From: DASRWI01 sp035654655
Lineage (GTDB): Bacteria; Bacteroidota; Ignavibacteria; Ignavibacteriales; Ignavibacteriaceae
DNA: 64,000 bases
Direction of reading: 5' to 3'
Assembly: GCA_035654655.1 (NCBI GenBank)
Contig: DASRWI010000043.1
Coordinates: 62,001 to 126,000 of the forward strand
Part shown: in pieces, positions 44,885 to 53,321 of the stretch
How the letters are laid out: every line of letters begins with the position of its first letter
Position numbering within the stretch: position 1 is the stretch's first letter
Program-made: the position numbers and the translations under genes
The notes under the pieces: generated by a model
What the model saw: the letters and a program-made list of their open reading frames with translations, nothing else
The model's database searches: none
Told to the model about the DNA's origin: nothing

Positions 44885-46885
44885 TTATTTGATTAAATTT
44901 ATTTTAATTGTCTTTGTAAAACTTCCTCCGGAAATCTTAACAAAGTAAACTCCAGTAGAAAGGTCACCCGCATTTAATGTATATGTATGAGCTCCTCTTT
45001 CCATATTATCATCAACTAACGTTTTAATTTCTTTTCCAATAATGTTGAACAATGACATCTTAATGTGCATTTGTTCAGGCAATGTAAACTTAATGTTTGT
45101 AGATGGATTAAAAGGATTTGGATAATTCTGGAATACTTCAAAACTATAATTCTTTTTCAAATCCACCATGACTTCCTGGCTATATTCATATTCGCCAGAA
45201 AAATCCAACTGCTTTAATCTATAATAAAATTTACCTTCCTGCTCAATTTTATCCTGGAAGGAATAATTACTTTTTTCAGAAGTGGTACCATTACCTTTTA
45301 CGAAACCTCTTGTTTCATATGAAGTACTTCCGGCTTTTCTTCTTTGAATTTCAAAACCATTGTTATTATTTTCAGTAGCGGTTGACCAATTCAATACAAC
45401 TTTTTCATCACTTGCTGAAGCAGTAAAAGAAGTTAATTCAACTGGAACAATTAAAGTATAAGCATCCAAAACATTTATAATGCCCCAGCCATAATATTTA
45501 TCAGGGGTGTTGTGTCTTGATGCTGTGTTTCTCATTGCATCTCTCAATTGAATTGGAGTTAAGTTAGGATTAGCCTGCAACAATAATGCAGCTGCACCTG
45601 CTGCTAAAGGACAACTGAATGAAGTACCGCTTGAGGTAGTAAATGTTGTTGAACCTAAATATGGATTTGCAACTACTACGCTTGAACCCATTGCCATTAA
45701 ATCAGGTTTAATTCTTCCATCTACTGTGGGACCAACGCTACTGAAGCTAACTCTTGTACCTGTACTTGTTACTGCACCAATAGAGATAACACTATCTCCA
45801 TCAGCTGGAGCTCCAAGAGTATTATGTGTTGTGTTATCATATTCATTACCGGCTGAGTTAAATACTGCAATTCCTTTTTTAACTGCTAAGTCAGCAGCAA
45901 TAGTAATTCTGCAAGTATTACCATTCATAGACTGCCAGGTGTAACTTGTGAAAGGTGGGTCAAAATCAATATAGCCTAATGATGTGGATGTTAAATCTAC
46001 CCCAATACTATCAGCCCACTCTAACGCTGCAATCCAATTATCTTCTTCAATTGGAGTTTCAGAATCTGTATTTTCAGTTTTAGCTAAAATAAAAGTCGCA
46101 CCATAAGCTGGTCCAATTAAGCTGCCGGGTTTATATCCACCTAAGCAGGATAAGGTTTCTGTTCCGTGTGAACCTTCACCCATATCAGTACCATCTCCAA
46201 CGTTAGGGTCATTATTAACAAAGTCCCATTTGGCAATGATATTCATCTGAGAAAATACAGGATGAGGAAGATTGCTAAATCCTGCATCCATAACGCAGAT
46301 TCTAACACCTGTTCCATTTAATCCTGCATTATGAAGTGCAGGTACATTCATCTGAAAATTTTGAGTATAGGACGTACCGTAATCCAATGAAAGATTTTTT
46401 GAAAGTTCAACGGGTTTAATATCTTCTTTAGGTAAACTTGCTTCCCTCTTGTAATCTTTTTTTAATGTATAAACTATATCTGATTTAGCAACAAAACCTA
46501 ATTCTAAAGCTCTCTGTAAATTTTCTTTTGTAATATAACCGCTAATGGAATTAAACCATTTTGATTTTTGCTTAACCTGAAAACCAACTTCCTCAAGCTG
46601 CTTAACATATTCCATATTAACAGGAAGGTCATCAAAATCGATAGGTTTGTCTAATACTTTCAATCTTCTTTTAATTGAGTAATCACTAACTACTGATTTT
46701 GGATTCGCATAAAACTTTTCAAGATTATCTCCCTTGTCAGTAAATTGTATCCATACAAGGACCATATCATTTGATGATTTAATACCTAACACATAGTTCA
46801 ATTCATCGGTGGTTTTACTTAGAGGAGATTGAGGGAAAACCAAAACTGAAATAAAAAGTATACAAGAAAGTACTAGTTTTTTCAT
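44885..46885 (-). CDS. Secreted subtilisin-like S8 serine protease with T9SS sorting domain
   Basis: A 666-residue secreted protease. Signal peptide MKKLVLSCILFISVLVFPQ precedes a propeptide and the S8 catalytic domain with Asp in RICVMDAGF (about 199), His in GSHGTETLSC (about 241), oxyanion Asn in NSAGNE, and Ser in SSGTSFSCPLAAG (about 421). The VPVELTSFTAS / LNWSTATENNNNGFEIQ module (about 478-575) matches the one in two other cargos. The T9SS domain (FQNYPNPFNPSTNIKFTLP) begins near 580 and ends KTIKINLIK. It probably degrades or processes proteins at the surface. It lies 12 bases after metG and upstream of the parvulin genes, although a real operon is not proven. Confidence 0.92.
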   Translation of the reverse strand: MKKLVLSCILFISVLVFPQSPLSKTTDELNYVLGIKSSNDMVLVWIQFTDKGDNLEKFYANPKSVVSDYSIKRRLKVLDKPIDFDDLPVNMEYVKQLEEVGFQVKQKSKWFNSISGYITKENLQRALELGFVAKSDIVYTLKKDYKREASLPKEDIKPVELSKNLSLDYGTSYTQNFQMNVPALHNAGLNGTGVRICVMDAGFSNLPHPVFSQMNIIAKWDFVNNDPNVGDGTDMGEGSHGTETLSCLGGYKPGSLIGPAYGATFILAKTENTDSETPIEEDNWIAALEWADSIGVDLTSTSLGYIDFDPPFTSYTWQSMNGNTCRITIAADLAVKKGIAVFNSAGNEYDNTTHNTLGAPADGDSVISIGAVTSTGTRVSFSSVGPTVDGRIKPDLMAMGSSVVVANPYLGSTTFTTSSGTSFSCPLAAGAAALLLQANPNLTPIQLRDAMRNTASRHNTPDKYYGWGIINVLDAYTLIVPVELTSFTASASDEKVVLNWSTATENNNNGFEIQRRKAGSTSYETRGFVKGNGTTSEKSNYSFQDKIEQEGKFYYRLKQLDFSGEYEYSQEVMVDLKKNYSFEVFQNYPNPFNPSTNIKFTLPEQMHIKMSLFNIIGKEIKTLVDDNMERGAHTYTLNAGDLSTGVYFVKISGGSFTKTIKINLIK

Positions 46886-46897
46886 AAAGTTTTTTCC

Positions 46898-48928
46898 TTA
46901 CTTTGCTCTTGTTCCGTTCTTAACGGATGCGTCTACATTTAATACTTGTAATGAACCATCTTCTTTTGTTACAGCTAAAAGCATACCTTTAGACTCTAAT
47001 CCCATTAACTTTGCCGGTTTCAAATTAGCAACTATAATAATTTTCTTACCGAGCATTTCTTCAGGACTATAACTCTTGCCTATACCCGCAACAACCTGAC
47101 GTTCTTCATTATCAAGTTTTACTTTTAATTTAATTAATTTTTCACTTTTAGGAACTCTCTCTGCTTCAATAACTTCAGCTGTTTTAAGCTGAACTTTCAT
47201 AAAATCATCAATTGTTATTGTATCATCAACTTTAGGTTCATCTATTTGTCCTAATTTCGATATTTGTTCTTCAATCATTGAGTCTTCAATTTTAGTAAAT
47301 AATATTTCTGATTTATTTAACTGATGTCCTTCAGGTAAATTATTTTTACTGCAACCGTCCCAATTTGTTTGTTTGGCATTCAACATATAAAATATTTTTT
47401 CAGATGTTGAAGGAATAACAGGATAAAATAATTCAGCAAGAGTATATATGGCTTGCAAACAGACATTTATTGTATTACCTGCTTTTTCTTTATCAGCCTT
47501 AATACTCTTCCAGGGTTCTGAATCATTGAAATACTTATTTCCTGCTCTCGCAAGATTCATCATTTCATTGATTCCATCTTTTAATTTATAATTTTCAAAC
47601 AAAACTGAAATTTTTTCCGGATAACTTTCAACTAATGTCAACATATCTTTATCAATTAGCTGAAGATTTTTTCTTTCAGGAACTTTTCCCTCAAAATGTT
47701 TATGAACAAAAATAAAAGTCCTATTGATAAAGTTTCCTAAAATATCCGCAAGTTCATTATTGTTCTTTGCCTGAAATTCCTTCCAGTAAAAATCAGTATC
47801 TCTGGTCTCGGGTAAATTAGAGCCAAGAGTATATCTAAGAGGATCAGCCGGAAATATTTTAAGAAAATCTATTACATCAATTCCCCAGTTTCTGCTCTTT
47901 GAAAATTTCTTTCCTTCAAAGTTTAAGAATTCATTAGCAGGTACATTCTGCGGAAGAATATATTTTTCTTTATCACCATCATTCCAAGCCATTAACATTG
48001 CCGGGAAAAAAATACAATGAAACACTACATTGTCTTTACCAATGAATGCGACATATTTTGTTTCTTTATCCTGCCAATATTCTCTCCAAAGTTCAGGATT
48101 ACCCTTTTGTTTTGATAATTCTTTTGTTGCAGATATATAACCAAGTACGGCTTCAAACCAAACATAAAGAACTTTATTTGTGCTGCCTTCGATTGGAACA
48201 GGAACTCCCCAATCTAAATCTCTGGTTACTGCTCTATCCTGTAAGCCATCTTTAAACCAGCCTCTACAGTACTGAAGTACATTCTCTTTCCATTTATACT
48301 TACTACTGACTTCATTAATATATTTTTCAAGACGTTCCTGATAATCACCTAATGGGAAAAACCAGTGCGAAGTTTCCTTCAATACAGGAGTTGCACCTGT
48401 TATTTTACTCTTAGGATTTTTTAACTCACTTGGTTCATATAAAGCACCGCAATTTTCACATTCATCGCTTCTTGCTTCTTCATTTCCGCAATTTGGACAA
48501 GTGCCTTCAACATATCTATCAGGCAAAAACATCTTTGCCTGTTCATCATAAAATTGTAATGTTTTTTTCTCTTTTAAAATTCCTCTGTTATAATATTCCA
48601 AAAAGAATTCTTTTGAAGTATCGTGATGAATAGGTAAACTTGTACGGGAATAAATATCAAAGCTCATCCCGAATTTTTCAAAAGCCTCTTTGTTAATATT
48701 ATGAAAGCGATCTATAATTTCTTTAGGTTTAACTTTTTCTTTATCAGCACTTATTGTAATAGGTACCCCATGTTCATCTGAACCGCAGATAAACAATATA
48801 TTTTTTTGTTTTAATCTACTGTATCTAACATAGATATCCGCAGGTAAATAGGCGCCGCTGAGATGTCCTAAATGTATTGGTCCATTAGCATAAGGAAGTG
48901 CAGCTGTAACAATGATCTTTTCGGCCAA
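46898..48928 (-). CDS. metG: Methionyl-tRNA synthetase
   Basis: Loads methionine onto tRNA in the cytoplasm. The 676-residue protein has the class I signature GPIHLGHLSGAYLPAD near residue 15, four zinc-ligand cysteines in CPNCGNEEARSDECENC near 140-156, and the KFSKS signature near residue 341. The C-terminal 100 residues (FMKVQLKTAEVIEAERVP to GTRAK) form the EMAP-type tRNA-binding domain. All features are complete, including the C-terminal dimerisation part. Confidence 0.97.
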   Translation of the reverse strand: MAEKIIVTAALPYANGPIHLGHLSGAYLPADIYVRYSRLKQKNILFICGSDEHGVPITISADKEKVKPKEIIDRFHNINKEAFEKFGMSFDIYSRTSLPIHHDTSKEFFLEYYNRGILKEKKTLQFYDEQAKMFLPDRYVEGTCPNCGNEEARSDECENCGALYEPSELKNPKSKITGATPVLKETSHWFFPLGDYQERLEKYINEVSSKYKWKENVLQYCRGWFKDGLQDRAVTRDLDWGVPVPIEGSTNKVLYVWFEAVLGYISATKELSKQKGNPELWREYWQDKETKYVAFIGKDNVVFHCIFFPAMLMAWNDGDKEKYILPQNVPANEFLNFEGKKFSKSRNWGIDVIDFLKIFPADPLRYTLGSNLPETRDTDFYWKEFQAKNNNELADILGNFINRTFIFVHKHFEGKVPERKNLQLIDKDMLTLVESYPEKISVLFENYKLKDGINEMMNLARAGNKYFNDSEPWKSIKADKEKAGNTINVCLQAIYTLAELFYPVIPSTSEKIFYMLNAKQTNWDGCSKNNLPEGHQLNKSEILFTKIEDSMIEEQISKLGQIDEPKVDDTITIDDFMKVQLKTAEVIEAERVPKSEKLIKLKVKLDNEERQVVAGIGKSYSPEEMLGKKIIIVANLKPAKLMGLESKGMLLAVTKEDGSLQVLNVDASVKNGTRAK

Positions 48929-49002
48929 TTTTATCCTTTGTTAAAAATACAAAAAATAAATATACCAATTTTTTTTGATGTAATTAAAGGTATTTATTTA
49001 AA

Positions 49003-49042
49003 ATAAAAAACGCAGGTCTTAGGGAATAAAGACCTGCGTTTT
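49003..49042 (-). terminator. Strong terminator after the 49.1 kb lipoprotein gene
   Basis: A perfect 14 bp inverted repeat (49007-49020 with 49029-49042, 8-base loop), then TTTTTTATTT on the minus strand. It ends the lipoprotein transcript ahead of metG. Confidence 0.92.
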
Positions 49043-49063
49043 CCAAAGGAGAACTATTGAAAA

Positions 49064-49609
49064 TTATTTTGCCCAACCATATCTTGAGAAGTGAGGAATT
49101 CTTGCATTAACCACTTCCAATACTCTATTACTAACGTCAACGGTTTTAGAATCATACTGAACTTTTTCCAACTTACCGAAATCATCTACATAGTAAAAAT
49201 CTATATCATTTGGATTAACATTATTTAAGTTAACATTGGTATACTTTAATGTTAAAATAAGAGGAGTATCAAATTGTAAATAAGATGGCTTATATTCTGC
49301 ATATGTCGAACTTTGGTCAAATGTAATTTGAATGTTTTCAGTTGTTTGGAAAGCCCATTGAGGTACAACTAAGCTGCCGGTAACAAGAATACTACCTAAA
49401 TTATTATTAATATCTAACCTACCGCCAATAGCTCCATTTATCGTCTTGGAAACAATAAAATCTTTTTCTAATCTAGAATTTTCAAATTTTAACCATGTTT
49501 TAGCATTAGATTGGGTATTGTTACTAATTTCCGGGGTAATTACAGTATCTGAATTACATCCAGCAAATATGAAGACCCCAACAAAAAGTATTAGTAATAA
49601 TTTTTTCAT
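49064..49609 (-). CDS. Lipoprotein with ZU5-like beta domain
   Basis: A 181-residue lipoprotein. The start is ATG 49609 (AGGTCAC 7 to 11 bases upstream), giving MKKLLLILFVGVFIFAGCNS with lipobox FAGC; a longer frame to 49660 would place a spurious leader before it. The mature part (GGRLDINNNLGSILVTGSLVVPQWAF, then ENIQITFDQSS) resembles ZU5-type beta domains that occur in surface and repeat proteins of this phylum. The C-terminus is VNARIPHFSRYGWAK. The function is unknown. A perfect terminator follows. Confidence 0.75.
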   Translation of the reverse strand: MKKLLLILFVGVFIFAGCNSDTVITPEISNNTQSNAKTWLKFENSRLEKDFIVSKTINGAIGGRLDINNNLGSILVTGSLVVPQWAFQTTENIQITFDQSSTYAEYKPSYLQFDTPLILTLKYTNVNLNNVNPNDIDFYYVDDFGKLEKVQYDSKTVDVSNRVLEVVNARIPHFSRYGWAK

Positions 49610-49846
49610 TTTTGTGACCTGTTTTATTGACAATATAGAATAATGTGATATAGTTAACACAATTTTAATGCCATTTGTTTTTGATGTACAATCAAACTTT
49701 TTTTTTATTAACTAGGTAAATATTACGTAGTATGTGAATTTTCTACATTCCCCGATATTTTTCCCACTTTCACCGATTTACTATTTCATTTTTAGTATTT
49801 GCTATTACTTTTGACAATAAAGATAAATTTAATTTATGGAGCCGTT

Positions 49847-50590
49847 ATGGATAACATGGATATGAATACAAAACAAGAATATCCGAACACTTATAAAACT
49901 TCAAACGCGAAGAATTTTGTTGGGATTATTTTAATATTTATAGGAGTTCTATTAACCCTGAATATCCTTGATGTTTTTGATTATGAAATAATGCATAGAA
50001 TCATAAATTTCCCTTTCTTCCTGATGATGATTGGAATTTTGCTTCTTCTAAACTCTAAAAATAAAACTTTCGGGATAATTCTAACTGCAGTAGGTGCTTT
50101 TTTCTTCCTTACTCATTTAATTGGAAGAGGTGAATTAGTATTTCCTGCAATAATTATTGCAATTGGTATTTTTATAATACTAAGACAAAGGTCTAATTAC
50201 TCATTCCGAAGAAATATTAATCCTTTTGATAAGGGTAATTATAGTAAAGATGTTCTGGATGAAGTGTCAATTTTTGGGGGAAGCAATAAGATAATTCAAT
50301 CAGATAATTTCAAAGGTGGTAATATTACTGCAATATTCGGAGGTTCTGAAATAAACCTAACTCAATGTAAACTTGCTGAAGGTGAAAATATAATTGATGT
50401 TCTTACTCTTTTTGGTGGTGCTGAAATTATAGTTCCCCGTGATTGGGATGTTAGAATTGCTGTTACACCTATTTTCGGAGGCTTTAGCCATAAAAATAAA
50501 TATTATATGGAAATGCCTACGGATAAAAGCAGATATTTAGTTATTAAGGGATTAGCAATCTTCGGCGGCGGAGAAATAAAATCATATTAA
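49847..50590 (+). CDS. LiaF-like membrane protein
   Basis: A 247-residue protein with about four membrane segments (residues 20-110) and a soluble C-terminal beta region in which FGG recurs: VSIFGGSNKI, AIFGGSEINL, TLFGGAEIIV and PIFGGFSH. This is the DUF5668/LiaF layout; LiaF in Firmicutes represses a cell-envelope stress two-component system. The start is ATG 49847 with GGAG at 49838-49841; the open frame begins upstream at a TTG (49799). It is 24 bases before the LytS-type kinase, so the three form one operon. A role as sensor partner is inferred from family and context. Confidence 0.82.
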   Translation: MDNMDMNTKQEYPNTYKTSNAKNFVGIILIFIGVLLTLNILDVFDYEIMHRIINFPFFLMMIGILLLLNSKNKTFGIILTAVGAFFFLTHLIGRGELVFPAIIIAIGIFIILRQRSNYSFRRNINPFDKGNYSKDVLDEVSIFGGSNKIIQSDNFKGGNITAIFGGSEINLTQCKLAEGENIIDVLTLFGGAEIIVPRDWDVRIAVTPIFGGFSHKNKYYMEMPTDKSRYLVIKGLAIFGGGEIKSY

Positions 50591-50614
50591 TAACTTAAAT
50601 TCTAAGGTGTTAGA

Positions 50615-51667
50615 ATGTTTAAAAATCCAATTACCAGGAAACTAAAAAACTTATTTTACTATATATTTATTTGGTTATTGATATCAGCTTTTTATGCTTT
50701 ATTGTTATGGTACTTTTATGATGTAAATTATTCAATAGCCATTATAGATGCGCTAATTATAAATGCTTTGTTAAGTGGTATCGGATTAACTCTCTGGTAC
50801 CCTTCAAAGTATATTTTTAATGAAGGTATCCCTGTTCTTAAAATTATTTCATTACATTTTTTCGCAGGAATTATCTTTGCTCTTATCTGTATCTCTCTAA
50901 GCTACTTTATAACAAATTATATTTTATCCGGTTTTAATTATCCTGACCTTTTTTATAAAACACTCTCCTTAAGAGCTGTTTATGGAGTGTTATCTTATTA
51001 TTTAATAACTTCCTTCTATTATATAATTATCTATTACCAGAACCTTCAAGAAAAATCATCCAGGGAAGTTGAATTACAAAATCTTATTACTCAAGCTGAA
51101 ATAAGGTCATTAAAGTTTCAAATAAATCCTCATTTTATTTTTAACAGCTTAAATTCAATGAGCGCGCTTACTTCAATTGATCCTAATAAAGCTCGTGAAA
51201 TGATATTAAAACTTGCTGATTTTTTAAGATATACTTTGTCAAACAATGACAAGCAGAAAAATAAGTTAAAAGATGAAATAAAAAACATCAGGCTTTATCT
51301 TGATATTGAAAAAATTAGGTTTGAAGATAAATTTGATTTTGAAGAAAATATTACTGTTGAATGCTGCGATGTATATGTACCAAATATGATTCTTCAGCCA
51401 TTATTTGAAAATGCAATTAAGCACGCTGTTTATGAAAGTCTTGAAAAAATAATTTTAAAAATGGAATGCAAAAGAGAAAATGACATTCTTATCATATCTT
51501 TAACAAATAACTATGAAAAAGGAAGCATTGTTAAAAAAGGTGCCGGAGTAGGATTAGAAAATATAAGGAAAAGACTTGAGCTTATTTACAATGCTCAAAA
51601 TCTTTTGGAAGTTAAAAAAGATGAAGGTATTTTTAAAGTAATCTTATATATACCTATAGAAAAATAA
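50615..51667 (+). CDS. LytS/YehU-family sensor histidine kinase
   Basis: A 350-residue membrane kinase. Four membrane segments lie in about residues 10-140. The His-kinase domain has the phospho-His region FQINPHFIFNSLNSMSAL near residue 170, the N box MILQPLFENAIKHAV near 258, and the G box GAGVGLENIRKRLELIY near 310. There is no separate sensory domain beyond the membrane part. Together with the next gene it makes a LytS/LytTR pair; the preceding LiaF-like protein is likely its partner. The genes are spaced by 24 and 3 bases. Confidence 0.93.
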   Translation: MFKNPITRKLKNLFYYIFIWLLISAFYALLLWYFYDVNYSIAIIDALIINALLSGIGLTLWYPSKYIFNEGIPVLKIISLHFFAGIIFALICISLSYFITNYILSGFNYPDLFYKTLSLRAVYGVLSYYLITSFYYIIIYYQNLQEKSSREVELQNLITQAEIRSLKFQINPHFIFNSLNSMSALTSIDPNKAREMILKLADFLRYTLSNNDKQKNKLKDEIKNIRLYLDIEKIRFEDKFDFEENITVECCDVYVPNMILQPLFENAIKHAVYESLEKIILKMECKRENDILIISLTNNYEKGSIVKKGAGVGLENIRKRLELIYNAQNLLEVKKDEGIFKVILYIPIEK

Positions 51668-51670
51668 TTA

Positions 51671-52420
51671 ATGCCTTTTAAAGTTATTATTATTGATGAT
51701 GAGAAATTAGGAAGAGAGATAATAAAAAAATATTTATCATCTTTTCCTCAATTTACTTTAGCCGCCGAATGCTCCAATGGATTTGAGGGAATTAAGCAAA
51801 TAAATGAACACCATCCTGATTTAATCTTTCTTGATATTCAAATGCCAAAAATAACGGGCTTTGAAATGCTGGAACTTCTTGAAAAACCTCCCTTTATAAT
51901 TTTTACAACTGCTTATGACCAATATGCAATAAAAGCTTTTGAAGTTAATGCTGTTGATTATTTATTAAAACCATTTTCTTTAGAAAGATTTAATGAAGCT
52001 GTTAATAAGGCTCTTGAGAAAATTAGCGGAAAAGAAAATGCTGCTCCGGAAATAAATAAATTAATTATCCATAATGCCGGAAATATCAATTATTTAGAAA
52101 GAATTATAATTAAGGATGGTCCTGAAGTTTCCATTGTTCCTGTTGATTCCATCTTGTTTATAGAAGCTCAGGATGATTATGTAATGATCCATACTCAGGA
52201 TAAAAAATATATTAAACAGCAAACAATGAAATACCTTGAAGAGCATTTAAATCCTGAAGACTTTATAAGAATTCACCGCTCCTTTATAACTGCAGTAGCT
52301 CAAATAACTAAAATCGAATTACTTGAAAAAGAAACATACCAAATAAGATTAAAAAACAATAAATCGTTACCTGTAAGTAAATCAGGTTATGATAAATTGA
52401 AAAAAATTCTGCATTCATAA
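51671..52420 (+). CDS. LytTR-family response regulator
   Basis: A 249-residue DNA-binding regulator. The receiver domain (residues 1-120) has IIDDEK near residue 8, the phospho-Asp in LIFLDIQMPK (about 54) and the switch residues TTAYDQYAIKAFEVNAVDYLLKPF. The LytTR DNA-binding domain occupies about 145-245 (ILFIEAQDDYVMIHTQDKKYIKQ, FIRIHRSFI). It is translated 3 bases after the kinase. It probably controls envelope-related genes, including its own operon; no binding sites were searched for. Confidence 0.95.
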   Translation: MPFKVIIIDDEKLGREIIKKYLSSFPQFTLAAECSNGFEGIKQINEHHPDLIFLDIQMPKITGFEMLELLEKPPFIIFTTAYDQYAIKAFEVNAVDYLLKPFSLERFNEAVNKALEKISGKENAAPEINKLIIHNAGNINYLERIIIKDGPEVSIVPVDSILFIEAQDDYVMIHTQDKKYIKQQTMKYLEEHLNPEDFIRIHRSFITAVAQITKIELLEKETYQIRLKNNKSLPVSKSGYDKLKKILHS

Positions 52421-52437
52421 AAAGTTTAAAATAAAAT

Positions 52438-52524
52438 AGGGCTTGACTAAAGAACTACTTGGTAGGCTCTTAATCCACTGCCAAGCCCTTGAATCATAAG
52501 TTAAGGAGGCTTATGAAAAGTTAA
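52438..52524 (+). other. Structured spacer with a perfect SD before a 3-codon open frame
   Basis: AGGGCTTG (52438-52445) pairs exactly with CAAGCCCT (52492-52499), closing a 46-base loop. A short distance downstream AAGGAGG (52503-52509) precedes ATG AAA AGT TAA at 52513-52524, only three codons long. The leader GGAGGCTTATG strongly resembles the start region of the lipoprotein gene at 53253 on the minus strand (GGAGGCTTAATG). It may be a small RNA, a leader peptide or a decayed gene start. The rest of 52525-52644 has nothing I can name. Confidence 0.4.
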
Positions 52525-52644
52525 TTTTTTGAAAAATCATTTTATATTAACCAATAACTATGCCGAAGAAAATTTAGAAGAATTTGAAGAATAAAAATTT
52601 TAATTTCTTTAATGTGAGAAGATGGAAAGTGGTTTAAGAGAAGG

Positions 52645-52676
52645 AATGCCATTCATAATAATGAATGGCATTTTAA
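52645..52676 (+). terminator. Terminator downstream of the LytTR gene and spacer
   Basis: A perfect 12 bp stem (AATGCCATTCAT with ATGAATGGCATT, 4-base loop) followed by TTTTAATAAA on the plus strand. It can end a transcript that runs through the structured spacer. Confidence 0.8.
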
Positions 52677-52686
52677 TAAATAAAAA

Positions 52687-53253
52687 TTAGAAGGTTCTAA
52701 TTTGTAAGTTATTTAATTTGATAGGACCACCGATTGAATCCTGGTCAGGTAATCTTGTAGCAGAAAAATTTCCTGAAATTTTTAAGCTGTCACCTTGAGT
52801 GTCATAAAGAGTTCCATTTATACTTCCGCCGATTGCTGTTCCAACTGCTCCATAAGATGTAACGGTAGTAGTACCTGAATTAGGCATAGCTGTAAAGAAT
52901 CTGCTTGTACCATAAAGTACTAAATAAGCTCCGGTAGATAAACCGTCCCAAGTAGAAGTGCCATTTTGTCCTGGGAAAGCAACAACAACAAAAGCTGTAT
53001 CACTGGTAAATGAACCCATAAGGTTTACATAAGTTAAATTTTCAGTTGTAACAAAAGCTGAATAAGACGCTACAACTGTCATACCTGCATTACTAAACCC
53101 GGCACCATTAATAGTTATGGCATTATTTCCACCACCACCTCCGCCGCCAGGACCAGTAGGATTATTATCATCTTTCTTGCATCCAGTAATCATTGTTATA
53201 CTTAATAACAACAATACTGAAGAGAACCACAGTAACACTTTTTTACCGAACAT
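52687..53253 (-). CDS. Hypothetical lipoprotein, 188 residues
   Basis: Residues 1-25 are a lipoprotein signal with lipobox ITGC (MFGKKVLLWFSSVLLLLSITMITGC), then a polyglycine linker (PTGPGGGGGGGNN). The rest is a Ser/Thr/Gly-rich all-beta domain ending GGPIKLNNLQIRTF. I do not recognise it; related polyglycine-linker lipoproteins are common in this phylum. AGGAGG is directly upstream of the ATG. It is encoded on the opposite strand from LytTR and apart from CstA, so it has no evident operon partner. Confidence 0.7.
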   Translation of the reverse strand: MFGKKVLLWFSSVLLLLSITMITGCKKDDNNPTGPGGGGGGGNNAITINGAGFSNAGMTVVASYSAFVTTENLTYVNLMGSFTSDTAFVVVAFPGQNGTSTWDGLSTGAYLVLYGTSRFFTAMPNSGTTTVTSYGAVGTAIGGSINGTLYDTQGDSLKISGNFSATRLPDQDSIGGPIKLNNLQIRTF

Positions 53254-53321
53254 TAAGCCTCCTATGTTATATATTGTTTAATAAAAAAATATTAAAAATT
53301 TTATTCAATTTAAATGTCACT

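Noticed and set aside
49806..49813. TACTTTTG as a Bacteroidota -7 box upstream of the LiaF-like gene
   Set aside because: The match to TAnnTTTG is good but no TTG is found at the needed distance upstream.
49799..49846. Longer start of the LiaF-like protein at TTG 49799
   Set aside because: No SD for it, whereas GGAG stands 5 bases before ATG 49847.
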